A DNA stretch of 26,983 bases from JBDTNQ01 sp039933635 (GCA_039933635.1 JBDTNQ010000058.1:1-26983), one strand, 5' to 3'. Positions 1-11,749 are shown, counted from the first letter of the stretch. Notes: a model not told the origin generated them from the letters alone. Numbers and translations are program-made.

Positions 1-439
<439 letters not shown>

Positions 440-577
440 ATGGGCCGGTGTCTAAGCTCTGAAGGACCGGGTGGGAAAACGGAACCGTCCGGCGTGCTGC
501 GTTCTTCATGATACCGGAAACGCCGCCGACGGTCGGTTTTGTGGGGAATTCCGGCTGTCCGAGCGGCTCTCACGCGC

Positions 578-606
578 TTGACGATAGTATGGTCGGTCAC
601 TATACT
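578..606 (+). promoter_or_regulatory. Promoter of the TPR lipoprotein gene
   Basis: TTGACG (578-583) and TATACT (601-606) are separated by exactly 17 bp, one mismatch each from the sigma-70 consensus. Transcription would start near 613, giving a leader of roughly 58 nt before the ATG at 671. Confidence 0.65.
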
Positions 607-670
607 GACGCGGTTCTACACCTCGCCAGCTCGCCTAGGGAAGCCCTCGGCGTCACGAAAGGGGACGTGC

Positions 671-1636
671 ATGCAGTTCCGATTCACCCGCATCGTCGTA
701 CTCGCGGTCGGCATCGCCGTCGCAGCGAGCGGCTGCGGGAAGTACTCCATCAGCAGCATCCGGTCGCTGAAGGCCTTCAAAGACGGCGCCGGGATGTACC
801 AGAAGGGGGCCTACCGGGACGCCGCGCCGCTCTTCGAGAATGCCATCGCTTTGAACCCGGATTTCGGGTTCTCGTACTTCTTCCTGGCGAACAGCTACGA
901 CAGCATGTACAAGGCCTCGCACAAGGGCGAGGCTGAGAACGACGCGCTCTTGCCGAAGGCGGTCGAAAACTACCGCAAGGCCATCGACAAACTGGCGACG
1001 TCCTCCGAGCCGCAGGCCGCCCAGTTCCGGAAGCTGTCCTACGAATACCTGATTGCAGCCTACGGGTCGGACAAGCTGAACGACTTCTCGCAGGCTGAAC
1101 CTCTGGCGAAGGAGCTCATCGCGCTGCAGCCGAACGAGCCCGGCAACTATCAGGCGCTCGCGAAGCTCTATGAGGATCAGGGCCAGTACGACGAGGCCGA
1201 GGCGATGTTCCGCAAGGCCACCGAAGTGAAGCCGGATGACCCGGCCGGGTACCAGCTGATGGCCGGCTACTACAACCGTCAGGGCCAGTTCGACAAGACC
1301 ATCGACGCGTTCCAGCGGAGGGCCGCGATGGAGCCGAACAACCCGGAAGCCTGGCACACCATCGGCACCTACTATTACGACAAGGTGCTGCGGGACAAGA
1401 GTTTAGCGAAAGACGTCGCTAAGAGATATGTCGAGGCCGGCCTGCAGTCCGAAGACAAGGCCCTCGCCCTCAACAAGGACTACTACGAGGCCGTTACCTA
1501 TAAGAACCTCCTCATTCGGCTCAAGGCACTGCAGGAGCCGCAGAACGCCAAGCAGCTCCTGGTGGAAGCCGACCAGTTGCGCGACCGCGCCATGGCCCTC
1601 CAGAAGGCACAGACCGGCGGCGGCAAGAAGGACTAG
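671..1636 (+). CDS. TPR-repeat lipoprotein
   Basis: A 321-residue protein. The ATG at 671 was chosen over an upstream in-frame start at 539 because AAAGGGGA lies about 6 nt before it and the protein then begins with a signal peptide: basic MQFRFTR, a hydrophobic run, and a lipobox-like VAASGC with Cys22. At least four tetratricopeptide units follow. Clear ones lie near residues 47-76 (ending ALNPDFGFSYFFLANSY), 142-175, 176-209 (QYDEAEAMFRKATEVKPDDP) and 210-240, with a degenerate unit near 262-285. Such proteins usually act as periplasmic or outer-membrane scaffolds; no enzymatic motif is visible and the partner is unknown. The gene stands alone, between its own promoter and a strong terminator. 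Confidence 0.85.
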   Translation: MQFRFTRIVVLAVGIAVAASGCGKYSISSIRSLKAFKDGAGMYQKGAYRDAAPLFENAIALNPDFGFSYFFLANSYDSMYKASHKGEAENDALLPKAVENYRKAIDKLATSSEPQAAQFRKLSYEYLIAAYGSDKLNDFSQAEPLAKELIALQPNEPGNYQALAKLYEDQGQYDEAEAMFRKATEVKPDDPAGYQLMAGYYNRQGQFDKTIDAFQRRAAMEPNNPEAWHTIGTYYYDKVLRDKSLAKDVAKRYVEAGLQSEDKALALNKDYYEAVTYKNLLIRLKALQEPQNAKQLLVEADQLRDRAMALQKAQTGGGKKD

Positions 1637-1658
1637 CAGGAAGGTCCAGTTCGCATCA

Positions 1659-1700
1659 CAAGAGGCCCGTAGCGCTGAGCGCTACGGGCCTCTTGCTTTG
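1659..1700 (+). terminator. Intrinsic terminator of the TPR lipoprotein gene
   Basis: The arms 1659-1676 and 1678-1695 are perfect 18-bp inverted repeats around one central base, 22 nt after the stop codon, followed by GCTTTG. The U-tract is short but the stem is very stable. Confidence 0.8.
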
Positions 1701-1740
1701 TACTCGCTCCGCCTGAGGAGCCACTGCCACGGTCACAGAC

Positions 1741-1775
1741 GACTTCTGCCTCTGAGCGCGCCAGAGGCAGAAGTC
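1741..1775. repeat. Perfect 14-bp inverted repeat (hairpin without U-tract)
   Basis: GACTTCTGCCTCTG (1741-1754) and CAGAGGCAGAAGTC (1762-1775) flank a 7-nt loop. Neither strand has a T-run after it, so this is not an obvious intrinsic terminator. It could be an RNA-stabilising stem, a protein-binding palindrome or a degraded terminator. The 165 bp that follow (1776-1940) contain no gene I can support. Confidence 0.6.
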
Positions 1776-1940
1776 GGGACACTCGTTAGGTGCCCTGAGG
1801 GACCGAGTGCGAGCGTCCTGGGCATCCGGCCTCGCCGGTCGCCCCCCGCGATCAGCCGCGCTTCTCCGAGCTCCCGCCGATCGACTACGGCGGCAGCCCG
1901 GAGCCTCAGGGGAATCCAAGAAATCGGATGAAAATCGGAT

Positions 1941-1970
1941 GAAACCGGGAGTCTTAAGACTCCCGGTTTC
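1941..1970. terminator. Perfect 30-bp palindrome, possible bidirectional terminator
   Basis: The stretch 1941-1970 is a perfect palindrome, 15 bp per arm, centred on TTAA. Its ends read GAAACC/GGTTTC, giving a short T-rich tail on either strand. Just before it, an imperfect tandem repeat (AATCGGATGAA twice, about 1922-1943) is visible. Terminator function is inferred from shape and from the position between convergent genes. Confidence 0.45.
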
Positions 1971-1990
1971 GACGGCGTTCGATTACGGCC

Positions 1991-2032
1991 CAAAAGGAAA
2001 GACCGGGCGGACTCCTTGGAGTCCGCCCGGTC
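1991..2032 (-). terminator. Intrinsic terminator of the tonB-exbB-exbD operon
   Basis: Perfect 15-bp arms (2001-2015 and 2018-2032) with a 2-nt centre, 30 nt past the last exbD stop. Read on the minus strand, the stem is followed by TTTCCTTTTG, which fits a U-rich tract. Confidence 0.75.
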
Positions 2033-2062
2033 AAGTTGCGCTGGATTGGTCTGCGATCCTGG

Positions 2063-2533
2063 CTAGTTGCCGCCGTTGGCCTCGCGGCGCATGCCGTCGG
2101 TCACGATCCCGACCTTCTCGACACCGGCGCCCACCGCAGCGTCGATAACGGCCATGATCTCGCCATACCGGACCGAACCGGCACCGAGCAGGAACAACGT
2201 CTTCGTATGCCGGCCCTCGTAGATTTCGCGGAACTTGCTCTGCGCCATCGCGATCGGCACTTCCTGCTTGTTGATGGTCAGCCGATGATCGGCTGTGTAG
2301 TCGGCCACGACCTGGGACAGATCAACGGCCTGTTTCGTGTTCTTCGTCGTCTCCAGGGGCAAGTTGATGTCCATGCCCTTCTGCGTGAGCGGCAGGGCCG
2401 CCAGGAAGATGACGAGGAGCACGAGCAGGACGTCAATAAGCGGCGTCACGTTCATGTCGGCAGAAACTTCCGCCTTCGTGACGTGCGCCACATTCTCGGC
2501 GCCGTGGTGTTGGTGCTTGTTGTGGCGAGCCAT
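2063..2533 (-). CDS. exbD: ExbD/TolR-family biopolymer transport protein (second copy)
   Basis: A 156-residue inner-membrane protein with one N-terminal transmembrane helix (about 31-51) and a periplasmic C-terminal domain. In ExbB-ExbD and TolQ-TolR motors the membrane-embedded Asp carries the protons that drive TonB or TolA; here it is Asp34 in NVTPLIDVLLVLLVIF. The N-terminus is unusually His-rich (HNKHQHH). The start codon shares a base with the stop of the upstream exbD (TGATG), so the two are probably translationally coupled. It is the last gene of the operon and is followed by a terminator. ExbD is preferred over TolR because tonB heads the operon and no tolA, tolB or pal is nearby. 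Confidence 0.9.
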   Translation of the reverse strand: MARHNKHQHHGAENVAHVTKAEVSADMNVTPLIDVLLVLLVIFLAALPLTQKGMDINLPLETTKNTKQAVDLSQVVADYTADHRLTINKQEVPIAMAQSKFREIYEGRHTKTLFLLGAGSVRYGEIMAVIDAAVGAGVEKVGIVTDGMRREANGGN

Positions 2534-2973
2534 CAGTGGCCTCCCGCTGCCGCTTGAGCCGGCGTGGTGGTTTCGGTGATCAGAGCCACCGTTTCGATCT
2601 TCGCGCCATGAATGGCGTCCATCATCTTCATGATGGAGCCGTAGGTGGCGTCGCGGTCACCCTTGAGATAGACCGTCTTGTCGGTCTTGATCTCCAGGAG
2701 GGCGCTCAGGCGTGGGATGAGTTCCGCCTCCGACAACTCGATCGCGTTGATGTACAGGCGACCGTTGGCATCGACATACACCGTCGTCTGATCCTGCGTG
2801 TCGGGCTTCGCGACCCCGTTGACCGCCGCGGGCATCGTCATTGGCACGCCCTGCTGCAGCAGCGGCGCGATCAGCATGACGATGATGAGCAGGACGAGCA
2901 TCACGTCGACAAGCGGCGTAACGTTGATGTCCGACTTGACGCCGCCTTTGGCGCCGCCTACGTCCATTGACAT
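2533..2973 (-). CDS. exbD: ExbD/TolR-family biopolymer transport protein (first copy)
   Basis: A 146-residue paralogue of the next gene, with the same layout: a short cytoplasmic N-terminus, one transmembrane helix (about 20-42) holding the proton-carrying Asp23 in NVTPLVDVMLVLLIIVML, and a periplasmic domain. GGAG lies shortly upstream of the ATG. It follows exbB after an 82-nt gap that contains a stem-loop, and overlaps the second exbD by one base. Two different ExbD-type subunits with a single ExbB suggest a hetero-oligomeric motor or alternative motors; both keep the catalytic Asp, so neither looks degenerate. Confidence 0.9.
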   Translation of the reverse strand: MSMDVGGAKGGVKSDINVTPLVDVMLVLLIIVMLIAPLLQQGVPMTMPAAVNGVAKPDTQDQTTVYVDANGRLYINAIELSEAELIPRLSALLEIKTDKTVYLKGDRDATYGSIMKMMDAIHGAKIETVALITETTTPAQAAAGGH

Positions 2974-3009
2974 AACAAAAAACTCCTTCGGTGCGTCAGG
3001 GACTGGCAG

Positions 3010-3038
3010 TCAGACTCCCGCGGGACGCGGGAATCTGA
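3010..3038 (-). promoter_or_regulatory. Intercistronic stem-loop between exbB and exbD
   Basis: Arms 3010-3022 and 3026-3038 form a 13-bp stem with a 3-nt loop. The only non-Watson-Crick position is a G:U pair in the minus-strand RNA but a C-A clash on the plus strand, so the structure belongs to the operon transcript. No U-tract follows. It may stabilise the exbB 3' end or partly attenuate transcription. Confidence 0.55.
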
Positions 3039-3055
3039 CGAGCCAAGAGCCATCC

Positions 3056-3727
3056 CTAGGCGGTCTTCTTGATGAAGTAGTCGACCAGCTCCGAGGACGA
3101 GTTATCCATCTCGACGTTGAAGTACTCGAGACGGCCGGTGAAGTAGTTGTACATCCACACCGCCGGGATCGCGACGACGAGGCCGAGCGCGGTCTCGACG
3201 AGCGCTTCCGAAATACCGCCAGACACCGCACCGAGGCCGCCGGCGCCGGTCGCCGCAATACCCTGGAACGCCGTGATGACGCCGACGACCGTGCCGAGCA
3301 GTCCGACGAAGGGCGCGGTGGCGCCGATGGTCGCAAGCGCCGGAATGCCCTTCTTCAGGTCGTTCGAGGTCAACGCGGTGGCGCGCTGAATGGCACGACG
3401 CACGGTGTCGACGATGTCACCGCGCTCCATCGAGCCGCCGGCTTCCTGCTGGAACTGGAATTCCTGCAATCCGGCCAGCACGACCTTCGCGAGGTGGCTG
3501 TACTGGTAGGTCTTCGCCTGGGAGACCGACAGGGCGTCCTTGAGGCGGCCTTCTTTGAGGTGCTTGGCAACCTGCGGCGCATAGAGCTTGGACTGCTTCC
3601 GAGCCTGGGAGAAGGTGTAGAAGCGCTCAATCGCCACACCAAACGACCACATCGACATGAACACCAGAACAAAGGCAACGCCCTTTGCGACTGGGCCCAT
3701 CTCCGCCCACATTTTCATCAGATCCAT
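3056..3727 (-). CDS. exbB: ExbB/TolQ-family proton channel protein
   Basis: A 223-residue inner-membrane protein of the MotA/TolQ/ExbB family. Three hydrophobic segments are visible at about 13-35, 117-142 and 160-187. The second holds the family signature GLLGTVVGVITAF and the third the ALGLVVAIPAVWMYNYF segment. Together with ExbD it uses proton flow to energise TonB. A good GGAGG (complement of 3734-3738) sits 6 nt before the ATG. It is the second gene of the operon, 120 nt after tonB. The typical ExbB:ExbD ratio of about 5:2 is known for this family; the stem-loop behind this gene could help set it, which is inference. Confidence 0.93.
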   Translation of the reverse strand: MDLMKMWAEMGPVAKGVAFVLVFMSMWSFGVAIERFYTFSQARKQSKLYAPQVAKHLKEGRLKDALSVSQAKTYQYSHLAKVVLAGLQEFQFQQEAGGSMERGDIVDTVRRAIQRATALTSNDLKKGIPALATIGATAPFVGLLGTVVGVITAFQGIAATGAGGLGAVSGGISEALVETALGLVVAIPAVWMYNYFTGRLEYFNVEMDNSSSELVDYFIKKTA

Positions 3728-3847
3728 TTCCAGCCTCCGAAAACCTACCCAAGTTGCGTTCTAGAACAAGTGAAGGGGGCCGCCAGCGCCCATGACCCAG
3801 ACGGCTCCGCGACGACAATGAAACGAGTTGCGCTGTGACTTCGTCTC

Positions 3848-4555
3848 CTACTGCAGATTGAAATTCACGGTGACCGTCATGACGACGTCGACAGGGACAC
3901 CGTTCAGCAGCGGTGGCGTGTACTTCCACTGGCGGACGGCATCGAGCGCGGCCGTATCGAGCATCGGAACCGACCGAATCACCTTGGCATCCTTGACGTC
4001 ACCCTCTTTGGAGATGATCGCCTCGATGATGACCAGGCCCTGGACCTTGGCCGCCTGTGCGATCTTCGGGTACACCGGCGGGACGTTCTTGAGCTTCTTC
4101 GGTTCCTTGATGTCACCGCCGACGCGGAGCGGCGCCGCCGGGGGCGGGGGCGGGGGCGGAGGCGCGATGCCGCCGACAACACCATTGGACGGCCCGGCAA
4201 TGCCCGAAATCCCGCCGACGACGCCAGCCATTCGAGGCGGCGGCTCGGGTCGGATTTCTCTCGGGGCCTCGACTGGAGCCGCATTCACGTTCGCCACGAC
4301 CGGCTCAGGCGCTGGCGGCGGCGCCGCCGACGGCGGCGGCGGGGGCGGCGGCGGCGGCGGCGGGGGGGGCGGCGCTGCCACGAACGCCATGACCGATTGT
4401 GGTGTGGGCAACATGTCGGTCGCCATCAACGGGATGACGACGAGCAGGAACAGGACGATGGCGTGGGCCGCTATCGAGAGCGGAACGGTGTAACCCTGCT
4501 TGGTTCCCACCTTGACCGATGGGTCAACGACATCGCCGAACATCTCGCGTGGCAC
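3848..4555 (-). CDS. tonB: TonB energy transducer with polyproline linker
   Basis: A 235-residue protein with an N-terminal membrane anchor (about 22-45), a long Pro-rich linker and a C-terminal TonB domain (about 150-235; VPPVYPKIAQAAKVQG and RQWKYTPPLLNGVPV are typical). TonB spans the periplasm and delivers ExbB-ExbD energy to TonB-dependent outer-membrane transporters. The linker contains 14 consecutive prolines (62-75) and a second run of eight (132-139). The start is a GTG at 4553-4555, fixed by the GGAGG 7 nt upstream; the ATG four codons later is too far away. It heads the operon behind a near-consensus promoter. A plus-strand G8 run (4362-4369) lies in the coding sequence of the first polyproline tract. 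Confidence 0.93.
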   Translation of the reverse strand: MPREMFGDVVDPSVKVGTKQGYTVPLSIAAHAIVLFLLVVIPLMATDMLPTPQSVMAFVAAPPPPPPPPPPPPPPSAAPPPAPEPVVANVNAAPVEAPREIRPEPPPRMAGVVGGISGIAGPSNGVVGGIAPPPPPPPPAAPLRVGGDIKEPKKLKNVPPVYPKIAQAAKVQGLVIIEAIISKEGDVKDAKVIRSVPMLDTAALDAVRQWKYTPPLLNGVPVDVVMTVTVNFNLQ

Positions 4556-4561
4556 GGGCGA

Positions 4562-4568
4562 ACCTCCT
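4562..4568 (-). promoter_or_regulatory. Ribosome binding site of tonB
   Basis: The minus strand reads TAAGGAGGTT here, a near-perfect anti-16S match, 7 nt before the GTG at 4555. This decides for the GTG start rather than the ATG at 4543. Confidence 0.75.
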
Positions 4569-4698
4569 TACGACTTACCTACCTGCCGAACTGGTTCGAG
4601 GCCAGCCAGACATCAGCGGCCTGGGCTCTGCCCCCTGGGCGGACTTCCCGGCGTTCCGGCGCCTGACCGCGACTCGAATCGATTTCGAAAGGCCCGGA

Positions 4699-4728
4699 AT
4701 TATAAGCAGACACCAAAAAGACTGTCAA
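4699..4728 (-). promoter_or_regulatory. Near-consensus sigma-70 promoter of the tonB operon
   Basis: On the minus strand TTGACA (complement of 4723-4728) and TATAAT (complement of 4699-4704) are both perfect hexamers with an 18-bp spacer. The start would be near 4692, giving a leader of about 135 nt before tonB, long enough for a regulatory structure; I see no named riboswitch in it. Confidence 0.8.
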
Positions 4729-4773
4729 CGAACTCAAGTACCGGATTAGACACCGGTTTTCCAGGAACGGACT

Positions 4774-4797
4774 CAAAAAGGACCAAGCGGCCGGTCC
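4774..4797 (-). terminator. Probable terminator of hppA
   Basis: On the minus strand GGACC (complement of 4793-4797) and GGTCC (complement of 4780-4784) form a short stem with an 8-nt loop, followed by TTTTTG, 18 nt after the hppA stop. The 5-bp stem is short but the U-tract is good, and it separates hppA from the tonB promoter. Confidence 0.55.
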
Positions 4798-4815
4798 GCC
4801 GGCTCCATTCCCTCA

Positions 4816-7311
<2,496 letters not shown>

Positions 7312-7413
7312 TGGTCCGTCCTTCTCCTCAACAACTGCCGCTCGTGGAGTGATTGCAGCCGAGCAGTGTAGGCGTGGTAATCGTTTGCAAAGAGGGCAAA
7401 CCACAAATACACG

Positions 7414-8046
7414 TCAGGAACCGGTTCCAGCATCCGACTCCTGCTTCCGCACGCGCACGCGGGACGGGAGACCCATCCCGCCCGTCAGAAACACCCGCAC
7501 GCCTTCTTCCACCGTGATATCCGGATATGTCGCGCGGTCCGGCGCGCACACGATGATGTCGCCTAAGTAGAGATGGTTCGTCGGGACGTACACCGCGAGC
7601 AGCGTTTCGGGCCCGCCGCCGCGATCGACCGTGAATTCCTTGGTCAGGAAACCAAGCACATAGCCGCGCGCCGCGTCTTCGATGAGCACGACACGCTTGA
7701 AGCCGCCTTCGTTGTCCGGTGAAAACGCAGAGATGAGTTGCTTGACCGGCGCGTAGATCGTCCGGAACAACGGCACGTGCAGCAGCAGTTGCTCGCCACG
7801 TTGGAGAAGGCGGCGGCCGAACACGTTCGTGGCCAGCGCCCCCGCCGCCAGCACAATCAACGTCGTCGTGACCAGCCCCAATCCCGGCACGTGCTGACCG
7901 AATACCCGCTCGCCGAGGCCGCTCGTCAGCCCATCGGCCCAGCGGACCACCCAGACAATCGCCACGACGCTCACGACCAGCGGGACGGTGACGAAAAAAC
8001 CCGTGATGAAGCTTCGCCGGAGCCAGGGCAGCGGGTTGGCGGACAT
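7414..8046 (-). CDS. DUF502 family membrane protein
   Basis: A 210-residue protein of the DUF502 family, function unknown. Two strong transmembrane segments lie at about 12-35 (FITGFFVTVPLVVSVVAIVW) and 52-76, followed by a soluble region with the family-typical PLFRTIYAPVKQL and VYVPTNHLYLGDII stretches. The ATG (8044-8046) overlaps the uppP stop codon as TGATG, so translation is probably coupled to uppP. A much longer open frame continues upstream to 8679 but there it merely shadows uppP. It is the last gene of the tgt-yajC-secDF-uppP cluster. A role in the undecaprenyl phosphate cycle or envelope biogenesis is only a guess from context. Confidence 0.88.
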   Translation of the reverse strand: MSANPLPWLRRSFITGFFVTVPLVVSVVAIVWVVRWADGLTSGLGERVFGQHVPGLGLVTTTLIVLAAGALATNVFGRRLLQRGEQLLLHVPLFRTIYAPVKQLISAFSPDNEGGFKRVVLIEDAARGYVLGFLTKEFTVDRGGGPETLLAVYVPTNHLYLGDIIVCAPDRATYPDITVEEGVRVFLTGGMGLPSRVRVRKQESDAGTGS

Positions 8047-8846
8047 CAGCCCACACCGAGGGCGAGCGCGATCAACAACAGCAGACCCGCGACGATGCGG
8101 TACCAGGCAAACGGGGCAAAGCCGGATCGACCGACGAATCGCAGAAACGGTTTGACGACCAGCAGCGAGGCGAGAAACGCCATCACGAACCCGACTGCAA
8201 TCTCCACGCCGCGCTCGGACGAGAGCTGATGGCGGACGTCCCAGAGGTCCTTGGTAAACGCGGCGGCCATCGTGGGCATTGCGAGAAAGAAGGAGAACTC
8301 GGCGGCCGCGGGCCGATCCAGGCCGGCGAGGAGTCCACCGACGATCGTGGCGCCGGACCGCGACACGCCCGGCACCATGGCCAGCGTCTGCGCGACGCCA
8401 ATCGCCAGGGCGCGCGGGAAGGGCGTCTGGTCTGCCGTATGCACGACGGGCACGGGCCGGAACCGCTCCACGACGAGCATGACGATGCCGCCGACGATGA
8501 AGGCGACCGCGATCACGAGCGTGCTCGCGTAGAGGATGGTCTTGATGAAGTGTTCGAGGAAGAAGCCGGCGAACACGGCCGGCAGAAACGCCACGAGCAG
8601 CATCGCGACGAAACGGCGAGCCGCGGGATCGGTCGGTAAGCCCCGTACGATACCGAAGAGCTTCACCCGGTAGAGCCACATCACGGCGAGAATCGAGCCG
8701 AACTGAATCGTGACCGTGAAGACCCCGCCGGGGTCACTGAACTCGAGCCAGCGGGCAAGGATCAGCAGGTGGGCGGTTGACGACACCGGCAGGAACTCGG
8801 TGAGTCCCTGCACGGTGCCGAGCAGAATCGCCGACAGCAGGTTCAC
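8046..8846 (-). CDS. uppP: Undecaprenyl-diphosphate phosphatase (BacA/UppP)
   Basis: A 266-residue multi-pass membrane enzyme that removes one phosphate from undecaprenyl diphosphate, recycling the lipid carrier for peptidoglycan and polysaccharide synthesis. Both family signatures are present: TEFLPVSSTAH (16-26, with Glu17 and His26) and PGVSRSGAT (159-167, with Arg163). Length fits the family. The start is GTG (complement of 8844-8846), 19 nt after secF, with no clear Shine-Dalgarno sequence, so coupling to secF is likely. Members of this family often give bacitracin tolerance when amplified; that is general knowledge about the family. Confidence 0.96.
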   Translation of the reverse strand: MNLLSAILLGTVQGLTEFLPVSSTAHLLILARWLEFSDPGGVFTVTIQFGSILAVMWLYRVKLFGIVRGLPTDPAARRFVAMLLVAFLPAVFAGFFLEHFIKTILYASTLVIAVAFIVGGIVMLVVERFRPVPVVHTADQTPFPRALAIGVAQTLAMVPGVSRSGATIVGGLLAGLDRPAAAEFSFFLAMPTMAAAFTKDLWDVRHQLSSERGVEIAVGFVMAFLASLLVVKPFLRFVGRSGFAPFAWYRIVAGLLLLIALALGVG

Positions 8847-8865
8847 GGCGGCGTTGAAATGAAGC

Positions 8866-9819
8866 TCAGGCGCGACGGCGCCGCGCGTCGGCGGCCTTCA
8901 CGCCGACCTGGGTCGGCGCCGGCCGCCGGCTCAGGATGATCGCGATCGCTGCGGCAATGAAGACCGTGGAATACGTGCCCGTGATGATGCCAATGATCAT
9001 CGTGAACGCGAACCCCCGCAGCACGTCGCCGCCGAACAGATAGAGCGCGAAGACGGCCAGAAACGTGGTGCCGGACGTGATGATCGTGCGGCCCAGCGTC
9101 TGATTCACGCTGCGATTGACGACCGAGTCCAGCGGCTCACGCCGGGAGATCTTCTGATTTTCCCTGACGCGGTCGAAGACGACGATCGTGTCGTTCACGG
9201 AGTAGCCGGCAATCGTCAGGATCGCGGCGATCACGTTCAGGGACAGGTCGTAGTGGAACCAGGTCAGGAAGACCAGCGTGATCAGGATGTCGTGAAACGT
9301 GGCGACGATCGCACCGATGGCGAACGTCAGGCGGAACCGGATGGCCACATAGATCAGGATGCCGCCGAGCGACGCCAGCGTGGCCCAGATGCCCTTCCGT
9401 TGCAGGTCCTTCCCCACGGTCGGCCCGACGAGGTCCTTGCTGATGACGGTGAACTCGCCGATGTTGGCCGCGCGAATCGCCTGCTCGATTCGGGCCGCGC
9501 CCTCATCGAGCGTGACCTGCTGATTGTTGGTCAGCGGCAGGCGCACCATGATGTCGGTCTTCGTTGCGTCGGACGACATCAGGCGCTGCACCACGGCCTC
9601 GGATCCAATCGGCCCGAGGGCGCTGCGGATCGCGTCCTCCCCAACCGGTTTCGAGAACTCCACCGTGAGCACGGTGCCACCGGTGAAGTCGATCCCGAGC
9701 GGCAGGCCGCCGCGGAGGAACACGGTGGCCACGCCGGCCCAGATGACGACGATCGACACGATCAAGGCGTGCCAGCGCCACTTGATGAAGTTGTAATTTG
9801 CGTTGTGAAAAATCTGCAT
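8866..9819 (-). CDS. secF: Protein translocase subunit SecF
   Basis: A 317-residue membrane protein. SecF acts with SecD and YajC at the SecYEG channel and uses the proton gradient to help pull secreted proteins across. The SecF signature GIDFTGGT is at 42-49, after one N-terminal transmembrane helix; a periplasmic domain follows and then the five-helix RND-type block containing YSVNDTIVVFDRVREN. The C-terminus is short and basic (RRRRA). The ATG follows GGGAGC, and secD ends 15 nt upstream, so secD and secF are separate genes rather than the fused form found in some lineages. Confidence 0.97.
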   Translation of the reverse strand: MQIFHNANYNFIKWRWHALIVSIVVIWAGVATVFLRGGLPLGIDFTGGTVLTVEFSKPVGEDAIRSALGPIGSEAVVQRLMSSDATKTDIMVRLPLTNNQQVTLDEGAARIEQAIRAANIGEFTVISKDLVGPTVGKDLQRKGIWATLASLGGILIYVAIRFRLTFAIGAIVATFHDILITLVFLTWFHYDLSLNVIAAILTIAGYSVNDTIVVFDRVRENQKISRREPLDSVVNRSVNQTLGRTIITSGTTFLAVFALYLFGGDVLRGFAFTMIIGIITGTYSTVFIAAAIAIILSRRPAPTQVGVKAADARRRRA

Positions 9820-9834
9820 GACTCAGCTCCCGGC

Positions 9835-11391
<1,557 letters not shown>

Positions 11392-11395
11392 GTGA

Positions 11396-11749
11396 TTAGA
11401 GGCCGTTGTTGCCCTGCGGCACGACGGGTTCCTCACCCTGGAGGCCGCCAATGGCGGCGCGCGCGACTTCGATGCGGACCTTGTCGGCGATCTGAATCTG
11501 GATGGACTTCTCGTCCAACTTGGTCACCTGACCGTAAATCCCGCTCGTGGTGATGACCCGGTCTCCAACCTTGATGCTGGATTGGAAGTCGGAAATCTTC
11601 TTCTGGCGACGCCGCATCGGCATCAACACCAGTACATAGAAGATGCCGATCATCAGCAGGAACGGCAGAAGCTGCAAGAGCAGATTCTGGGGCGACTGTC
11701 CCGGCTGGGACATGGCGACGACGAGTGGGAGCGTGAGTGCTGAAGTCAT
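11396..11749 (-). CDS. yajC: Preprotein translocase accessory subunit YajC
   Basis: A 117-residue single-pass membrane protein, typical for YajC. The helix lies at about 27-45 (LLPFLLMIGIFYVLVLMP), followed by basic MRRRQKK and the conserved KVGDRVITTSGIYGQVTKL. It joins SecDF at the translocon. The ATG at 11747-11749 abuts the tgt stop codon directly; an alternative start at Met13 (11713) would give a more usual length before the helix. Coupling to tgt is likely in either case. Confidence 0.95.
   Translation of the reverse strand: MTSALTLPLVVAMSQPGQSPQNLLLQLLPFLLMIGIFYVLVLMPMRRRQKKISDFQSSIKVGDRVITTSGIYGQVTKLDEKSIQIQIADKVRIEVARAAIGGLQGEEPVVPQGNNGL

Noticed and set aside
1741..1970. Hairpins as a MITE or insertion-sequence remnant
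   Set aside because: No target-site duplication or matching terminal repeats could be found, and copies elsewhere cannot be checked from this window.
1656..1993. Open frames across the hairpin cluster on both strands
   Set aside because: They translate through perfect palindromes (which is why both strands give the same PGVLRLPVS peptide) and lack RBS and motifs.
7324..7404. Upstream extension of hppA to 7404
   Set aside because: The ATG at 7311 has AAGGA at 7 nt and starts a hydrophobic signal-like segment, whereas the extension is Cys/Arg-rich and not family-like.
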